A stretch of 64,000 nucleotides of DNA from Nonomuraea thailandensis (GTDB taxonomy: Bacteria > Actinomycetota > Actinomycetes > Streptosporangiales > Streptosporangiaceae), in NCBI RefSeq assembly GCF_024172165.1, contig NZ_JAMZEB010000002.1:9646501-9710500 (forward strand). Direction: 5' to 3'. The notes beneath the pieces are model-generated. The model ran no database searches. It was not told the origin of the DNA and saw nothing but the letters and a program-made list of their open reading frames with translations. Both the position numbers and the translations under genes were made by a program. Below are positions 1 through 9,208 of the stretch, in pieces. Each line of letters opens with the position of its first letter. Positions within the stretch are counted from its first letter, which is position 1.

Positions 1-690
1 GCCGATGGCGAGCATGGTGCCGTTCGTCTGGCCGGGCTGGATCTGCTCGCCCAGCTCCCTGAAGGTCAGGGTGCCGAACGTGGTCCAGATGATGAACATG
101 CCGACCAGCAGGCCGAAGTCACCGACGCGGTTGACGACGAACGCCTTCTTGGCCGCGACCGCCGCGGACGGCTTGAACTGCCAGAAGCCGATCAGCAGGT
201 ACGAGGCCAGGCCGACGCCCTCCCAGCCGATGAACAGCCCGACGTAGTTGTCGGCCAGCACCAGCAGGAGCATCGCGGCCACGAACAGGTTCAGGTAGGC
301 GAAGAACCTGCGGCGGTGCTCGTCGTGAGCCATGTAGCCGATCGAGTAGATGTGGATCAGCGAGCCCACACCGGTGATCAGCAGCGCGAAGCTGATGGAC
401 AGGGGGTCGATGAGCAGCCCCATGTCGACCATGCCGGGGATGAACTCGTACAGGTGCACCGCCCGGCGGCGCTCCTCCGCCCCGAACCCGATCAGCTCGA
501 AGAACGCCAGCACCGCCACGACGAACGAGGCGAGGGACATGGCCACGCCCAGCAGATGGCCCCAGCGGTTGGTGAACCGGTTGAACACCAGCATGATGAA
601 CGCCCCGACGAGCGGGAACGCGATCATCAGCCAGGCGTTGCCGATCACTCCACCGGTGTGCTGGACGATCTCAGCGATATGAGATTCCAC
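1..690 (-). CDS. nuoL: NADH-quinone oxidoreductase subunit L (partial, N-terminal part)
   Basis: Antiporter-like membrane subunit of respiratory complex I that takes part in proton pumping. Only the first 230 codons are inside the window; the gene runs off the left edge. The chosen start is GTG at 690, preceded by AGGTGA and lying 10 bp after the nuoK stop. The translation is hydrophobic with several membrane segments. It carries the conserved GWEGVGLASYLLIGFW stretch with its membrane Glu, followed by an AAKKAFVVNRVGD segment with the conserved Lys, both typical of NuoL. nuoM and nuoN would be expected beyond the edge. Identity is secure; the C-terminus cannot be judged. Confidence 0.96.
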   Translation of the reverse strand, partial: MESHIAEIVQHTGGVIGNAWLMIAFPLVGAFIMLVFNRFTNRWGHLLGVAMSLASFVVAVLAFFELIGFGAEERRRAVHLYEFIPGMVDMGLLIDPLSISFALLITGVGSLIHIYSIGYMAHDEHRRRFFAYLNLFVAAMLLLVLADNYVGLFIGWEGVGLASYLLIGFWQFKPSAAVAAKKAFVVNRVGDFGLLVGMFIIWTTFGTLTFRELGEQIQPGQTNGTMLAIG

Positions 691-700
691 CAGTCACCTC

Positions 701-997
701 TTAGTACTTCAGCAGGTTCGCGTCGTCGACCGACGCGGACCTGCGGGTTCGGAAGATCGTCACGATGATGGCCAGGCCGACCACGACCTCGGCCGCGGCC
801 ACCACCATCACGAAGAACGCGATGATCTGGCCCTCCAGGTTGCCGACCTGCCTGGAGAAGGTGACGAAGGCGAGGTTGCAGGCGTTGAGCATGAGCTCCA
901 CGCACATGAACACCACGATCGCGTTACGCCTGATCAGCACGCCCATGGCGCCGATGGCGAAGAGAATGCCGGACAGGACGAGGTAGTGCGTCGTCAC
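701..997 (-). CDS. nuoK: NADH-quinone oxidoreductase subunit K
   Basis: Small membrane subunit of complex I, 98 residues, the usual family length. Three hydrophobic helices fill the protein. Two acidic residues lie inside the membrane, Glu34 (in FMCVELMLN) and Glu70 (in AAAEVVVGL); these match the two conserved proton-channel glutamates of NuoK. The start overlaps the nuoJ stop by 4 bp and nuoL begins 10 bp downstream, so it sits inside the nuo operon and is probably translationally coupled. Confidence 0.97.
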   Translation of the reverse strand: MTTHYLVLSGILFAIGAMGVLIRRNAIVVFMCVELMLNACNLAFVTFSRQVGNLEGQIIAFFVMVVAAAEVVVGLAIIVTIFRTRRSASVDDANLLKY

Positions 998-1797
998 TTG
1001 GTCACCTCATTGGTCTCGGCTTCCTTCTCCGCCTCGGTCGGCGCCTCGTCGATCTCGGCCGTGTGCTTGATCGCGTCGGCGAGCTTGGGGTCCTCGGGCA
1101 GGTGGTCGTGCTCGACGTCGTAGCGCGCGATGTACCTGTTGACCGAGGACTCGGCGACCGACCCGTCGGGCAGCAGCGCCGGCATGTCGATGGCGTTGCT
1201 CCTGGCATAGGTGCCGGGGCCGGGCAGCGGCGAGGGGTGGTCGCCGAGGAACCGGGCGCGGGACAGGTCCTTCTGCGTGACCTTCTCGGTGAGCTTCTCG
1301 CGGTGCGCGAGCACCATCGCGGCCAGCGCGGCGGTGATCAGCAGTGCCGAGGTGATCTCGAACGCGAACACGTACTTGGTGAACAGCAGCAGCGCGATCG
1401 AGCGGATGTAGCCGCCCTGCCCGGTGGCCTGCGCCAGGCCGGCCTGCGGTGCGAAGACCGCGTTGCCGACGGCCAGCACGATCAGCGCCAGGAAGCCGAG
1501 GCCCGCCAGGACCGCCCAGAAGCGCTGCCCCTTGAGCGTCTCGACGAAGGAGTCGGAGGAGTCGACGCCGACGAGCATGAGCACGAACAGGAACAGCATC
1601 ATGATCGCGCCGGTGTAGACGATGATCTGCACCGCGGCCAGGAAGGGCGCGTCCTGCACCGCGTACAGGACGGCCAGGCAGAGCATCACGGTGCCGAGCA
1701 TCAGCGCGGAGTACACGGCCTTGCGGTTGAAGACCATGCCGAGCGCGGCGCCGACGGAGACGACGGCCAGCACCCAGAAAGTGATGGTCTCACCCAT
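994..1797 (-). CDS. nuoJ: NADH-quinone oxidoreductase subunit J
   Basis: Membrane subunit of complex I, 267 residues from the ATG at 1797 (MGETITFWVLAV). An upstream in-frame start would add 13 non-conserved residues read within nuoI, so the internal ATG is preferred; it gives an 8-bp overlap with nuoI. About five transmembrane helices occupy the first 170 residues. They are followed by a hydrophilic, acidic tail of roughly 95 residues ending in Glu/Ala-rich sequence, longer than in proteobacterial NuoJ and probably cytoplasmic. Stop and nuoK start overlap by 4 bp. Confidence 0.95.
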   Translation of the reverse strand: MGETITFWVLAVVSVGAALGMVFNRKAVYSALMLGTVMLCLAVLYAVQDAPFLAAVQIIVYTGAIMMLFLFVLMLVGVDSSDSFVETLKGQRFWAVLAGLGFLALIVLAVGNAVFAPQAGLAQATGQGGYIRSIALLLFTKYVFAFEITSALLITAALAAMVLAHREKLTEKVTQKDLSRARFLGDHPSPLPGPGTYARSNAIDMPALLPDGSVAESSVNRYIARYDVEHDHLPEDPKLADAIKHTAEIDEAPTEAEKEAETNEVTK

Positions 1798-2305
1798 TGG
1801 TCCGCCCCAGCCGGTAGTAGTCCTCTTCGGTCTCACCGAGCCGCATGGGGTGCGGCGGCTGCTCCATGCCCTGGGTCAGCGGCGCGAGCAGCATCTCCTT
1901 GGTGTAGATGAGGCTCTCGCGGTTGCTGTCGGCGAGCTCGTACTCGTTGGTCATGGTGAGCGCGCGGGTCGGGCAGGCCTCGATGCACAGGCCGCACAGG
2001 ATGCACCGCAGATAGTTGATCTGGTACGTGCGCCCGTAACGCTCGCCCGGCGAGAAGCGCTCCTCCTCGGTGTTGTCCGCGCCCTCGACGTAGATCGCGT
2101 CGGCCGGACACGCCCAGGCGCACAGCTCGCACCCGACGCACTTCTCCAGCCCGTCGGGCCAGCGGTTGAGCTGGTGACGCCCGTGGAAGCGAGGAGCCGT
2201 GGGCTTCTTCTCCTCCGGGTAGTTCGTCGTGACGGGCTTCTTGAACATCGTGTGGAAGGTGACCCCGAAGCCCTTGACGGGGTTCAGCCAATCAGTTAGT
2301 CCCAC
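1790..2305 (-). CDS. nuoI: NADH-quinone oxidoreductase subunit I (ferredoxin-type)
   Basis: Peripheral-arm subunit carrying two [4Fe-4S] clusters (N6a/N6b) that pass electrons toward NuoB. Two complete ferredoxin motifs are visible: Cys56/59/62/66 (CVGCELCAWACP) and Cys101/104/107/111 (CILCGLCIEACP). The start is GTG at 2305 because AAGGAG lies 7 nt upstream; it overlaps the end of nuoH by 14 bp. Upstream in-frame starts would add residues encoded inside nuoH and are rejected. Length 171 residues is normal for the family. Confidence 0.96.
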   Translation of the reverse strand: MGLTDWLNPVKGFGVTFHTMFKKPVTTNYPEEKKPTAPRFHGRHQLNRWPDGLEKCVGCELCAWACPADAIYVEGADNTEEERFSPGERYGRTYQINYLRCILCGLCIEACPTRALTMTNEYELADSNRESLIYTKEMLLAPLTQGMEQPPHPMRLGETEEDYYRLGRTNG

Positions 2306-3575
2306 TGGGAATCTCCTTGTGCTGCACCCCGTGGTAGTGCGGCAGGTCGAGCGGCGGCACAGGGAAGCCACCGGCCGCCGGCTCCTCGGACAGTTGCGCG
2401 AACTCGGCGTCCACCTGTGCCTTCCTGGCCTCCTTGCGCCGCTGGTTCACGGTGTCGAACCGCATCCAGACGGCCAGCGCGGCGATCACGATGACCACGC
2501 CCAGCCCGATGCCGATCGTCCGGTTCTCCGGGTTGACCACGACGTTGCGCACCGCGGCCACCAGCAGGATCCAGGCCAGGTTGACCGGGATCAGCACCTT
2601 CCAGCCCAGCGACATCAGCTGGTCGTAGCGCACCCGCGGCAGCGACGCGCGCACCCACACGATGAAGCAGAACGTCAGCACGAACTTGATGAAGAACCAC
2701 AGCACCGGCCACCAGCCCTGGTTGGCACCCTCCCACAACGAGATCGGGAACGGAGCCCGCCAGCCACCCAGGAACAGGGTGACCGCGATGCCCGAGGCGG
2801 TGAAGGTGTGCAGGTACTCGCCCATCATGATGAGCGCGAACTTCAGCGACGAGGAGTACTCCGTCTGGAACCCGCCGACCAGCTCGCCCTCACCCTCCGG
2901 CAGGTCGAACGGGATGCGCGCGGCCTCACCGAACATGCACACCACGTAGACCAGGAAGGACGGGATCAGCAGCACCGCGAACCAGGTCTGCTCCTGCGCC
3001 TTGACGATCTCGGAGGTGGACAGCGTCCCGGCGAACAGGAAGATCGCCACGAACGACAGGCCCATCGCGATCTCGTAGGAGACCACCTGGGCCGCCGAGC
3101 GCAGCCCGCCCAGCAGCGCGTACGGCGAGCGCGACGACCACCCGGCCAGCACCACGCCGTAGACCGACACCGCGCCCATGGCCAGCATGAACAGCACCGC
3201 CACCGGCAGGTCCACCAGCTGCAGCGGCGTCTCCACCCCGAACAGGTTCACCACCGGCCCGAACGGCACGATCGAGAAGGCCAGGAACGCCGGCACCACC
3301 ATGATCACCGGCGCGAGCAGGTAGAGCACCTTGTCCACGGTCCGCGGGAAGATGTCCTCCTTCAGGCCCATCTTCAGGCCGTCGGCCACGGACTGCAGCA
3401 GGCCGAACTTGCCGGCCCGGTTGGGGCCGTAGCGGTGCTGCATCCGCGAGATGAGCTTGCGCTCGAACCAGACGCCGAACAGGATGCCCAGCATCAGGAA
3501 GGCGAACAGCATCACGGCCTTGATGATGGTGATCCAGAGCGGATCGTGGCCGAAGTTCTCCAGGGTGGGACTCAT
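2292..3575 (-). CDS. nuoH: NADH-quinone oxidoreductase subunit H
   Basis: Membrane subunit at the junction of the peripheral and membrane arms, forming part of the quinone-binding cavity. The 427-residue protein has about eight transmembrane segments. It contains the conserved loop RYGPNRAGKFGLLQSVADG followed by LKEDIFP, and an acidic stretch FDLPEGEGELVGGF that is diagnostic of NuoH. The C-terminal ~60 residues are hydrophilic, a common actinobacterial extension. The start codon overlaps the nuoG stop by 4 bp (ATGA). Confidence 0.97.
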   Translation of the reverse strand: MSPTLENFGHDPLWITIIKAVMLFAFLMLGILFGVWFERKLISRMQHRYGPNRAGKFGLLQSVADGLKMGLKEDIFPRTVDKVLYLLAPVIMVVPAFLAFSIVPFGPVVNLFGVETPLQLVDLPVAVLFMLAMGAVSVYGVVLAGWSSRSPYALLGGLRSAAQVVSYEIAMGLSFVAIFLFAGTLSTSEIVKAQEQTWFAVLLIPSFLVYVVCMFGEAARIPFDLPEGEGELVGGFQTEYSSSLKFALIMMGEYLHTFTASGIAVTLFLGGWRAPFPISLWEGANQGWWPVLWFFIKFVLTFCFIVWVRASLPRVRYDQLMSLGWKVLIPVNLAWILLVAAVRNVVVNPENRTIGIGLGVVIVIAALAVWMRFDTVNQRRKEARKAQVDAEFAQLSEEPAAGGFPVPPLDLPHYHGVQHKEIPSGTN

Positions 3576-5947
3576 GAGGCGCTCCCGATGGTGACGATGT
3601 CGCCGGCCACCGCGCGCAGGTCACGCGTGACCGAGCAGCCGCCGGAGTTCGCCGGCACCCAGACCACGCGGTCGGGCAGGTCGGCGACGCGCACCGGCAG
3701 GGTGACGTTCTCACCGACGACGAGCTTGTCGCCGTCCGTGACGCCCAGCTCGGCGGCGGTGCTCTCCGAGACCAGCGCTTCGGCGGTGCGGGCGGTGCCC
3801 GCGAGGTACGGCTCGCCGTCCTGCAGCCTGCCCTCGTCGAGCAGCAGGTGCCAGGTGGACAGCAGCGCCTGACCGTGCTCCGGCATGTCCAGGGCGCGGG
3901 GCAGGGCGACCGGCGCGCTGACGCGGCTGCCGCGCCAGGAGCCGAGGCTGGACAGCTCGCGCCGGGCGGACTTGGCGTCCGGCAGGCCCAGGTGCACGTC
4001 CATCCGGTCGGCCAGGCTGCCGATGACGGCGAGGTCCGACTGCAGGCCGGGAACCTTCAGCGGCGCCTCGAACGAGCGGCCCCTGCCTTCCCAGTTGACG
4101 AACGTGCCGCCCTTCTCCTGCACCGCCGCGACGGGCAGGACCACGTCGGCGCGGTCGGTGACGGCGCTGGCGCGGATCTCCAGGCTGACGATGAACGGCG
4201 TGTGCTCCAGAGCTTCGAGCGCCGCCGCGGGGTCGGGCAGGTCGTAGGGGTCCACGCCGGCGACGACCAGCGCGTCCAGCTCGCCGTCGCGGGCGGCGGC
4301 GAGGATGCCGGAGGTGTCGCGGCCGGGCGTGGCGGGCAGCGAGGCCACGTTCCACGCCCTGGCGACCTCGGCCCGGGCGCTCTCGTCGTCCACGGGGCGG
4401 CCGATCGGCAGCAGGTTGGGCAGCGCGCCGGCCTCGACGGCGCCGCGCTCACCGGCCCGGCGCGGGATCCAGGCGATCCTGGCGCCTGCGGCGGCGGCGA
4501 GGCGGACGACGGCCGACAGCGCGCCCGGCACGGTGGCCAGGCGCTCGCCGGCCAGCACGATCGTGCCCTCGGCCAGCGTGCCGACCAGGTCGCCGATCGC
4601 ATCGGCCTCGGCGCCGGGGGCGGTGCGGACGAGCGTGCCGCCCATCTTCACCAGGCCGGGCGAGGCGAACGGCGCGATCGAGGTGACCTTGAGGCCCTTC
4701 TTGCGCCACGCCTTGCGCAGGCGCAGGAACAGGATGGGCGACTCCTCCTCGGCCTCCAGGCCGACGAGCAGCACGTGCGGGGCGTTCTCGAGGTCGGTGT
4801 AGCTGATCTCGATGCCCTTGCCGGCCACCGCGTGGGCCAGGAACTGCGCCTCCTCGGCGGAGTGCGGCCTGGCGCGGAAGTCGACGTCGTTGGTGCCGAG
4901 CGCGAGCCTGGCGAACTTGGCGTAGGCGTAGGAGTCCTCGACCGTGACACGGCCGCCGACCAGCACGCCGGCCTTGCCGCGGGCCTTGGCCAGGCCCTCG
5001 GCGGCCACCGCCAGCGCCTCCGGCCACGAGGCGGGCACGAGCACGCCCTCCTCGTTGCGGACCAGCGGCTGCTTGAGGCGGTCGGGCTGCTGCGCGTAGG
5101 TGAACGCCCAGCGGCCCTTGTCGCAGTTCCACTCCTCGTTCACCTGCGGGTCGTTGCCCGCCAGGCGGCGGGTGACCCGGCCGCGCCGGTGGTCGGTGCG
5201 CAGGGCGCAGCCGCCCGCGCAGTGCTCGCACGAGCTCGGCGTGGACACCAGGTCGAACGGGCGGGCGCGGAAGCGGTAGGCGGCGCCGGTGAGCGCGCCG
5301 ACCGGGCAGATCTGCACCGTGTTGCCGGAGAAGTAGGAGTTGAACGGCTTGCCTTCGGCCGTGCGAACCTGCTCCTTGGCCCCGCGCTCGAAGAACTCGA
5401 TGAGCGGGTCGCCGGCGATCTGGTCGGAGAAGCGGATGCAGCGCGCGCACTGCACGCAGCGCTCGCGGTCGAGCAGGACCTGCGTCGACAGCGGCAGCGG
5501 CTTGGGGAAGGTGCGCTTCTGCTCCTGGAAGCGGGACTCGCCCTGGCCGTTGGACATGGCCTGGTTCTGCAGGGGGCACTCGCCGCCCTTGTCGCAGACC
5601 GGGCAGTCCAGCGGGTGGTTCATGAGCAGCAGCTCCATGGCCCCGCGCTGCGCCTTCTCGGCGACCGGCGAGGTGAGCTGGGTCTGCACCACCATGCCCT
5701 CGGCGACCTCGATCGCGCACGACGGCTGCGGCTTGGGGAAGCCGCGGCCGTTGCCCGCGTCGGGGATGTCGACCAGGCACTGCCGGCAGTTGGCGGCCGG
5801 GTCGAGCAGCGGGTGGTCGCAGAACCTGGGGATCTGGATGCCCAGCAGCTCGGCGGCCCTGATGATCAACGTGCCCTTGGGGACACTGACCTGGAACCCG
5901 TCGATGGTCAGGGTCACCAGGTTCACTTCTGTCTCTACGACGGTCAC
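3572..5947 (-). CDS. nuoG: NADH-quinone oxidoreductase subunit G
   Basis: Largest peripheral-arm subunit, 791 residues, belonging to the molybdopterin oxidoreductase family but acting only as an iron-sulfur electron carrier. The N-terminal 2Fe-2S domain shows FCDHPLLDPAANCRQC. It is followed by the CPVCDKGGECPLQ and CVQCARCIRF cluster ligands. A further CEHCAGGC plus NCDKGRW set indicates that the extra N7 cluster is retained. The rest is the inactive molybdopterin-like domain. The GTG start overlaps the nuoF stop by 4 bp. A long ORF on the opposite strand here is a codon-bias shadow. Confidence 0.96.
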   Translation of the reverse strand: MTVVETEVNLVTLTIDGFQVSVPKGTLIIRAAELLGIQIPRFCDHPLLDPAANCRQCLVDIPDAGNGRGFPKPQPSCAIEVAEGMVVQTQLTSPVAEKAQRGAMELLLMNHPLDCPVCDKGGECPLQNQAMSNGQGESRFQEQKRTFPKPLPLSTQVLLDRERCVQCARCIRFSDQIAGDPLIEFFERGAKEQVRTAEGKPFNSYFSGNTVQICPVGALTGAAYRFRARPFDLVSTPSSCEHCAGGCALRTDHRRGRVTRRLAGNDPQVNEEWNCDKGRWAFTYAQQPDRLKQPLVRNEEGVLVPASWPEALAVAAEGLAKARGKAGVLVGGRVTVEDSYAYAKFARLALGTNDVDFRARPHSAEEAQFLAHAVAGKGIEISYTDLENAPHVLLVGLEAEEESPILFLRLRKAWRKKGLKVTSIAPFASPGLVKMGGTLVRTAPGAEADAIGDLVGTLAEGTIVLAGERLATVPGALSAVVRLAAAAGARIAWIPRRAGERGAVEAGALPNLLPIGRPVDDESARAEVARAWNVASLPATPGRDTSGILAAARDGELDALVVAGVDPYDLPDPAAALEALEHTPFIVSLEIRASAVTDRADVVLPVAAVQEKGGTFVNWEGRGRSFEAPLKVPGLQSDLAVIGSLADRMDVHLGLPDAKSARRELSSLGSWRGSRVSAPVALPRALDMPEHGQALLSTWHLLLDEGRLQDGEPYLAGTARTAEALVSESTAAELGVTDGDKLVVGENVTLPVRVADLPDRVVWVPANSGGCSVTRDLRAVAGDIVTIGSAS

Positions 5948-7233
5948 TGCTCACCCCAGAGAGTGGACTTCTTCGGGTCGAACGGACAACCGCCGATCTC
6001 GAAGTGCTTGAGGTACTCCTCGCGGAAGTACTTCACCGAGGAGTGGATCGGGCTCGTCGCGCCGTCACCCAGCGCGCAGAACGAGCGGCCCAGGATGTTG
6101 TCCGCGATGTCGGTGATCGTGGCCAGGTCCTCCTCGGTGCCCTGGCCCTTGTCCAGGCGCTTGAGCACCTGCTTGAGCCAGTACGTGCCCTCGCGGCAGG
6201 GCGTGCACTTGCCGCAGGACTCGTGGGCGTAGAACTCGGTCCAGCGCAGCACCGTGCGGACCACGCAGGTGGTCTCGTCGAAGATCTGCAGCGCGCGGGT
6301 GCCGAGCATGGAGCCCTTGGCGCCGACCGCCTCGAAGTCGAGCGGCACGTCGAGGTGCTCGTCGGTGAAGATCGGCGTGGAGGAGCCGCCCGGGGTCCAG
6401 AACTTGAGCTGGTGCCCCTCGCGGATGCCGCCGGCCATGTCGAGCAGCTCGCGCAACGTGATGCCGAGCGGGGCCTCGTACTGGCCGGGCCTGGTGACGT
6501 GGCCGCTGAGGGAGAAGATGCCGAAGCCCTTGGACTTCTCGGTGCCCATCCCGGCGAACCACTCGGCGCCGTTGGCGATGATCGAGGGAACAGACGCGAT
6601 CGACTCGACGTTGTTCACGACAGTAGGCGAGGCGTACAGGCCCGCCACGGCCGGGAACGGGGGCTTGAGCCGCGGTTGACCTCTGAAGCCTTCGAGCGAG
6701 TCCAGCAGCGCCGTCTCCTCGCCGCAGATGTACGCGCCCGCGCCGCTGTGCACGACGAGCTCCAGGTCGTAGCCGGAGCCGAAGATGTCGGTGCCGAGGT
6801 AGCCCTTCTCGTACGCCTCGCGCACGGCCGCGTGCAGCCGCCGGATGACGTGCAGCACCTCGCCGCGCACGTAGATGAAGGCGTGGTTGGCCCGGATCGC
6901 GTACGAGGTGATGATGATGCCCTCGACCAGCGAGTGCGGGTTGGCCATCATCAGCGGGATGTCCTTGCAGGTGCCCGGCTCCGACTCGTCGGCGTTGACG
7001 ACGAGGTAGTGCGGCTTGCCGTCGCCCTGCGGGATGAAGCCCCACTTCATGCCGGTGGGGAAGCCCGCGCCGCCGCGGCCGCGCAGGCCGGAGTCCTTGA
7101 CGGCCTGGATGACCGCGTCGGGGTCCATGCCCAGGGCCTTCTTCGCCGCCTCGTACTCACCGTAGGAGTCGAGGGTGAAGGAGTTGGGCTGGTCCCAGTT
7201 CGCGGTCAGGACCGGTGTCAAAGTGGTGCTCAT
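5944..7233 (-). CDS. nuoF: NADH-quinone oxidoreductase subunit F (NADH/FMN-binding)
   Basis: Complex I entry point: binds NADH and FMN and holds cluster N3. The 429-residue protein starts at ATG 7233 (MSTTLTPVLTANW), overlapping the nuoE stop by 4 bp. Visible motifs are the glycine-rich GLRGRGGAGFPTG nucleotide-binding segment, GAGAYICGEETALL, and the CGKCTPCREG cluster motif with a later Cys (SFCALGDGA). All are at expected family positions. No disruption is seen. Confidence 0.97.
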   Translation of the reverse strand: MSTTLTPVLTANWDQPNSFTLDSYGEYEAAKKALGMDPDAVIQAVKDSGLRGRGGAGFPTGMKWGFIPQGDGKPHYLVVNADESEPGTCKDIPLMMANPHSLVEGIIITSYAIRANHAFIYVRGEVLHVIRRLHAAVREAYEKGYLGTDIFGSGYDLELVVHSGAGAYICGEETALLDSLEGFRGQPRLKPPFPAVAGLYASPTVVNNVESIASVPSIIANGAEWFAGMGTEKSKGFGIFSLSGHVTRPGQYEAPLGITLRELLDMAGGIREGHQLKFWTPGGSSTPIFTDEHLDVPLDFEAVGAKGSMLGTRALQIFDETTCVVRTVLRWTEFYAHESCGKCTPCREGTYWLKQVLKRLDKGQGTEEDLATITDIADNILGRSFCALGDGATSPIHSSVKYFREEYLKHFEIGGCPFDPKKSTLWGEQ

Positions 7234-7886
7234 GCCTCCGGTGCCTTCCATCCCTTGGCCTTGGCGACCTTCAGGCCCTCCAGCGAGGGGCCGGCGGCCG
7301 ACGGGCCCTCGCCCGCGAGCTCGTCGGGCAGGCCGGAGAGCACGCGCGAGGCCTGCTTGAAGGTGCACAGCTTCTTGGGGCCGCGCGTGGGCGCCACGTC
7401 CTTGCCGTCGCGCAGGTCGTCGACGAGCTGCTTGGCCGACTCGGGGGTCTGGTTGTCGAAGAACTCCCAGTTGACCATCATGACCGGCGCGAAGTCGCAG
7501 GCCGCGTTGCACTCCAGGCGCTCCAGCGAGACCTTGCCGTCGGCGGTCGCCTCTTCGTGACCGACGCCGACGTGCTCCGAGAGCTCCTCCCAGATCTGGT
7601 CGCCGCCCATGACCGCGCACAGCGCGTTGATGCACACGCCGACGTGGTACTCGCCGGCGGGCTTGCGCTTGTACATGGTGTAGAAGGTCGCCACGCCGGT
7701 GACCTCGGCCTTGCTGACGCCGAGCATCTCCGCACAGAACTCCTGCCCGTCGTCGGAGACGTAGCCGTCCTCGGACTGCACGAGGTGGAGCAGCGGCAGC
7801 AGGGCGGAGCGCGTCTTCGGGTAGCGCCCGATGATCTCCTTGGCGTCCCGCTCCAGACGCTCACGGATCTCCGGTGAGTAAGTCAC
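7230..7886 (-). CDS. nuoE: NADH-quinone oxidoreductase subunit E
   Basis: Thioredoxin-fold [2Fe-2S] subunit of the NADH dehydrogenase module, 218 residues. Cluster ligands are seen in CINALC and CNAACDFAP. The GTG start at 7886 overlaps the nuoD stop by 4 bp (GTGA). The C-terminal ~40 residues after the conserved domain are Ala/Gly/Pro-rich (GEGPSAAGPSLEGL), an actinobacterial-type tail with no obvious function. Confidence 0.95.
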   Translation of the reverse strand: MTYSPEIRERLERDAKEIIGRYPKTRSALLPLLHLVQSEDGYVSDDGQEFCAEMLGVSKAEVTGVATFYTMYKRKPAGEYHVGVCINALCAVMGGDQIWEELSEHVGVGHEEATADGKVSLERLECNAACDFAPVMMVNWEFFDNQTPESAKQLVDDLRDGKDVAPTRGPKKLCTFKQASRVLSGLPDELAGEGPSAAGPSLEGLKVAKAKGWKAPEA

Positions 7887-9208
7887 CGGTCCACACCTCC
7901 CATGACGGGGTCGATAGAAGCCACCGCGGCGATCACGTCGGCGATCTGGCCGCCCTCCGCCATCGCGGGGAAGCTCTGCAGGTTGCAGAAGGACGGCTCG
8001 CGGAAGTGCACGCGGTACGGCCTCGTGCCGCCGTCGCTGACCACGTGGGCGCCGAGCTCGCCCTTGGGCGACTCGATGCTGGCGTACGCCTGCCCGGCCG
8101 GCACCCTGAAGCCCTCGGTCACCAGCTTGAAGTGGTGGATGAGGGCCTCCATGGAGCTGCCCATGATGTGCGCGATGTGGTCGGGCGAGTTGCCGAACCC
8201 GTCGGGCCCCAGCGCGAGCTGCGCGGGCCAGCCGATCTTCTTGTCCTCGATCATGACCGGGTCGCCCTTGAGCGGACCGGCGATGCGGTCCAGCGCCTGC
8301 TCGATGATCTTGAGGGACTCCTCCATCTCCCTCATGCGGACGAGGTAGCGCGAGTACACGTCGCAGCCGCGCTCGGTGGCGACGTCGAACTCGTAGGTCT
8401 CGTAACCGCAGTAGGGCTGCGACTTGCGCAGGTCCCACGGGAGGCCGGCGGCGCGCAGGATCGGCCCGGTGACGCCGAGCGCCATGCAGCCGGTCAGGTC
8501 GAGGTAGGCCACGTCCCTGGTGCGGCGCACGTAGACGGGGTTCTCGTCGAGGAGCTTGCGGATGTCCTTGATCCGCTTGGGCATCTCCTTGAGGAACTCG
8601 CCGACCTTGTCCACCGCGCCGGCGGGCAGGTCCACGCTCACGCCGCCGGGGCGGATGTAGGCGTGGTTCATGCGCAGGCCGGTGATGTACTCGAACAGGT
8701 CCATGATCATTTCACGATCGCGGTACCCGAACAGGAACGGCGTGGTCGCGCCCAGCTCCATGCCGAACGTGCCCATCGCCACCAGGTGCGAGGCGATGCG
8801 GTTGAGCTCCATCATCATCACGCGGATGGCCTGCGCCCGCTCGGGCACGCGGTCGGTGATGCCGAGCAGCTTCTCCACGCCGAGGCAGTACGCGGTCTCG
8901 TTGAAGATCGGCGAGAGGTAGTCCATGCGGGTCACGAACGTGGTCCCCTGGGTCCACGTCCGGTACTCCATGTTCTTCTCGATGCCGGTGTGCAGGTAGC
9001 CGATGACGCCGCGCGCCTCGGTCACCGTCTCGCCGTCGAGCGTCAGCACCAGCCGGAGCACGCCGTGCGTGGACGGGTGCTGCGGGCCCATGTTGACGAC
9101 CAGGCGCTCCTCCTCGGAGTCGCGCACACCGGTGACGACCTGGTCCCAGTCAGCGCCGTTGACCGAATAGACCTTGCCCTCGGTCGCCTCGTCATAAGCG
9201 GTGCTCAT
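7883..9208 (-). CDS. nuoD: NADH-quinone oxidoreductase subunit D
   Basis: 49-kDa-type subunit derived from the large subunit of NiFe hydrogenases; it forms the quinone-binding pocket with NuoB. The 441-residue sequence has NMGPQHPSTHGVLRLVL, whose His and Tyr-pocket region is the family hallmark, and the C-terminal DPVMGGVDR ending in the former hydrogenase ligand position. The start at 9208 overlaps the nuoC stop by 4 bp. Hydrogenase nickel cysteines are absent, as expected for NuoD. Confidence 0.97.
   Translation of the reverse strand: MSTAYDEATEGKVYSVNGADWDQVVTGVRDSEEERLVVNMGPQHPSTHGVLRLVLTLDGETVTEARGVIGYLHTGIEKNMEYRTWTQGTTFVTRMDYLSPIFNETAYCLGVEKLLGITDRVPERAQAIRVMMMELNRIASHLVAMGTFGMELGATTPFLFGYRDREMIMDLFEYITGLRMNHAYIRPGGVSVDLPAGAVDKVGEFLKEMPKRIKDIRKLLDENPVYVRRTRDVAYLDLTGCMALGVTGPILRAAGLPWDLRKSQPYCGYETYEFDVATERGCDVYSRYLVRMREMEESLKIIEQALDRIAGPLKGDPVMIEDKKIGWPAQLALGPDGFGNSPDHIAHIMGSSMEALIHHFKLVTEGFRVPAGQAYASIESPKGELGAHVVSDGGTRPYRVHFREPSFCNLQSFPAMAEGGQIADVIAAVASIDPVMGGVDR

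Noticed and set aside
1..690. nuo operon apparently lacking nuoM and nuoN
   Set aside because: nuoL is cut by the window edge; the missing genes would lie outside, so no loss can be claimed.
3848..6232. 794-codon open frame on the plus strand opposite nuoG
   Set aside because: Low-complexity Arg/Gly/Ala/His translation; it is antisense to an unmistakable nuoG and reflects GC-rich codon bias.
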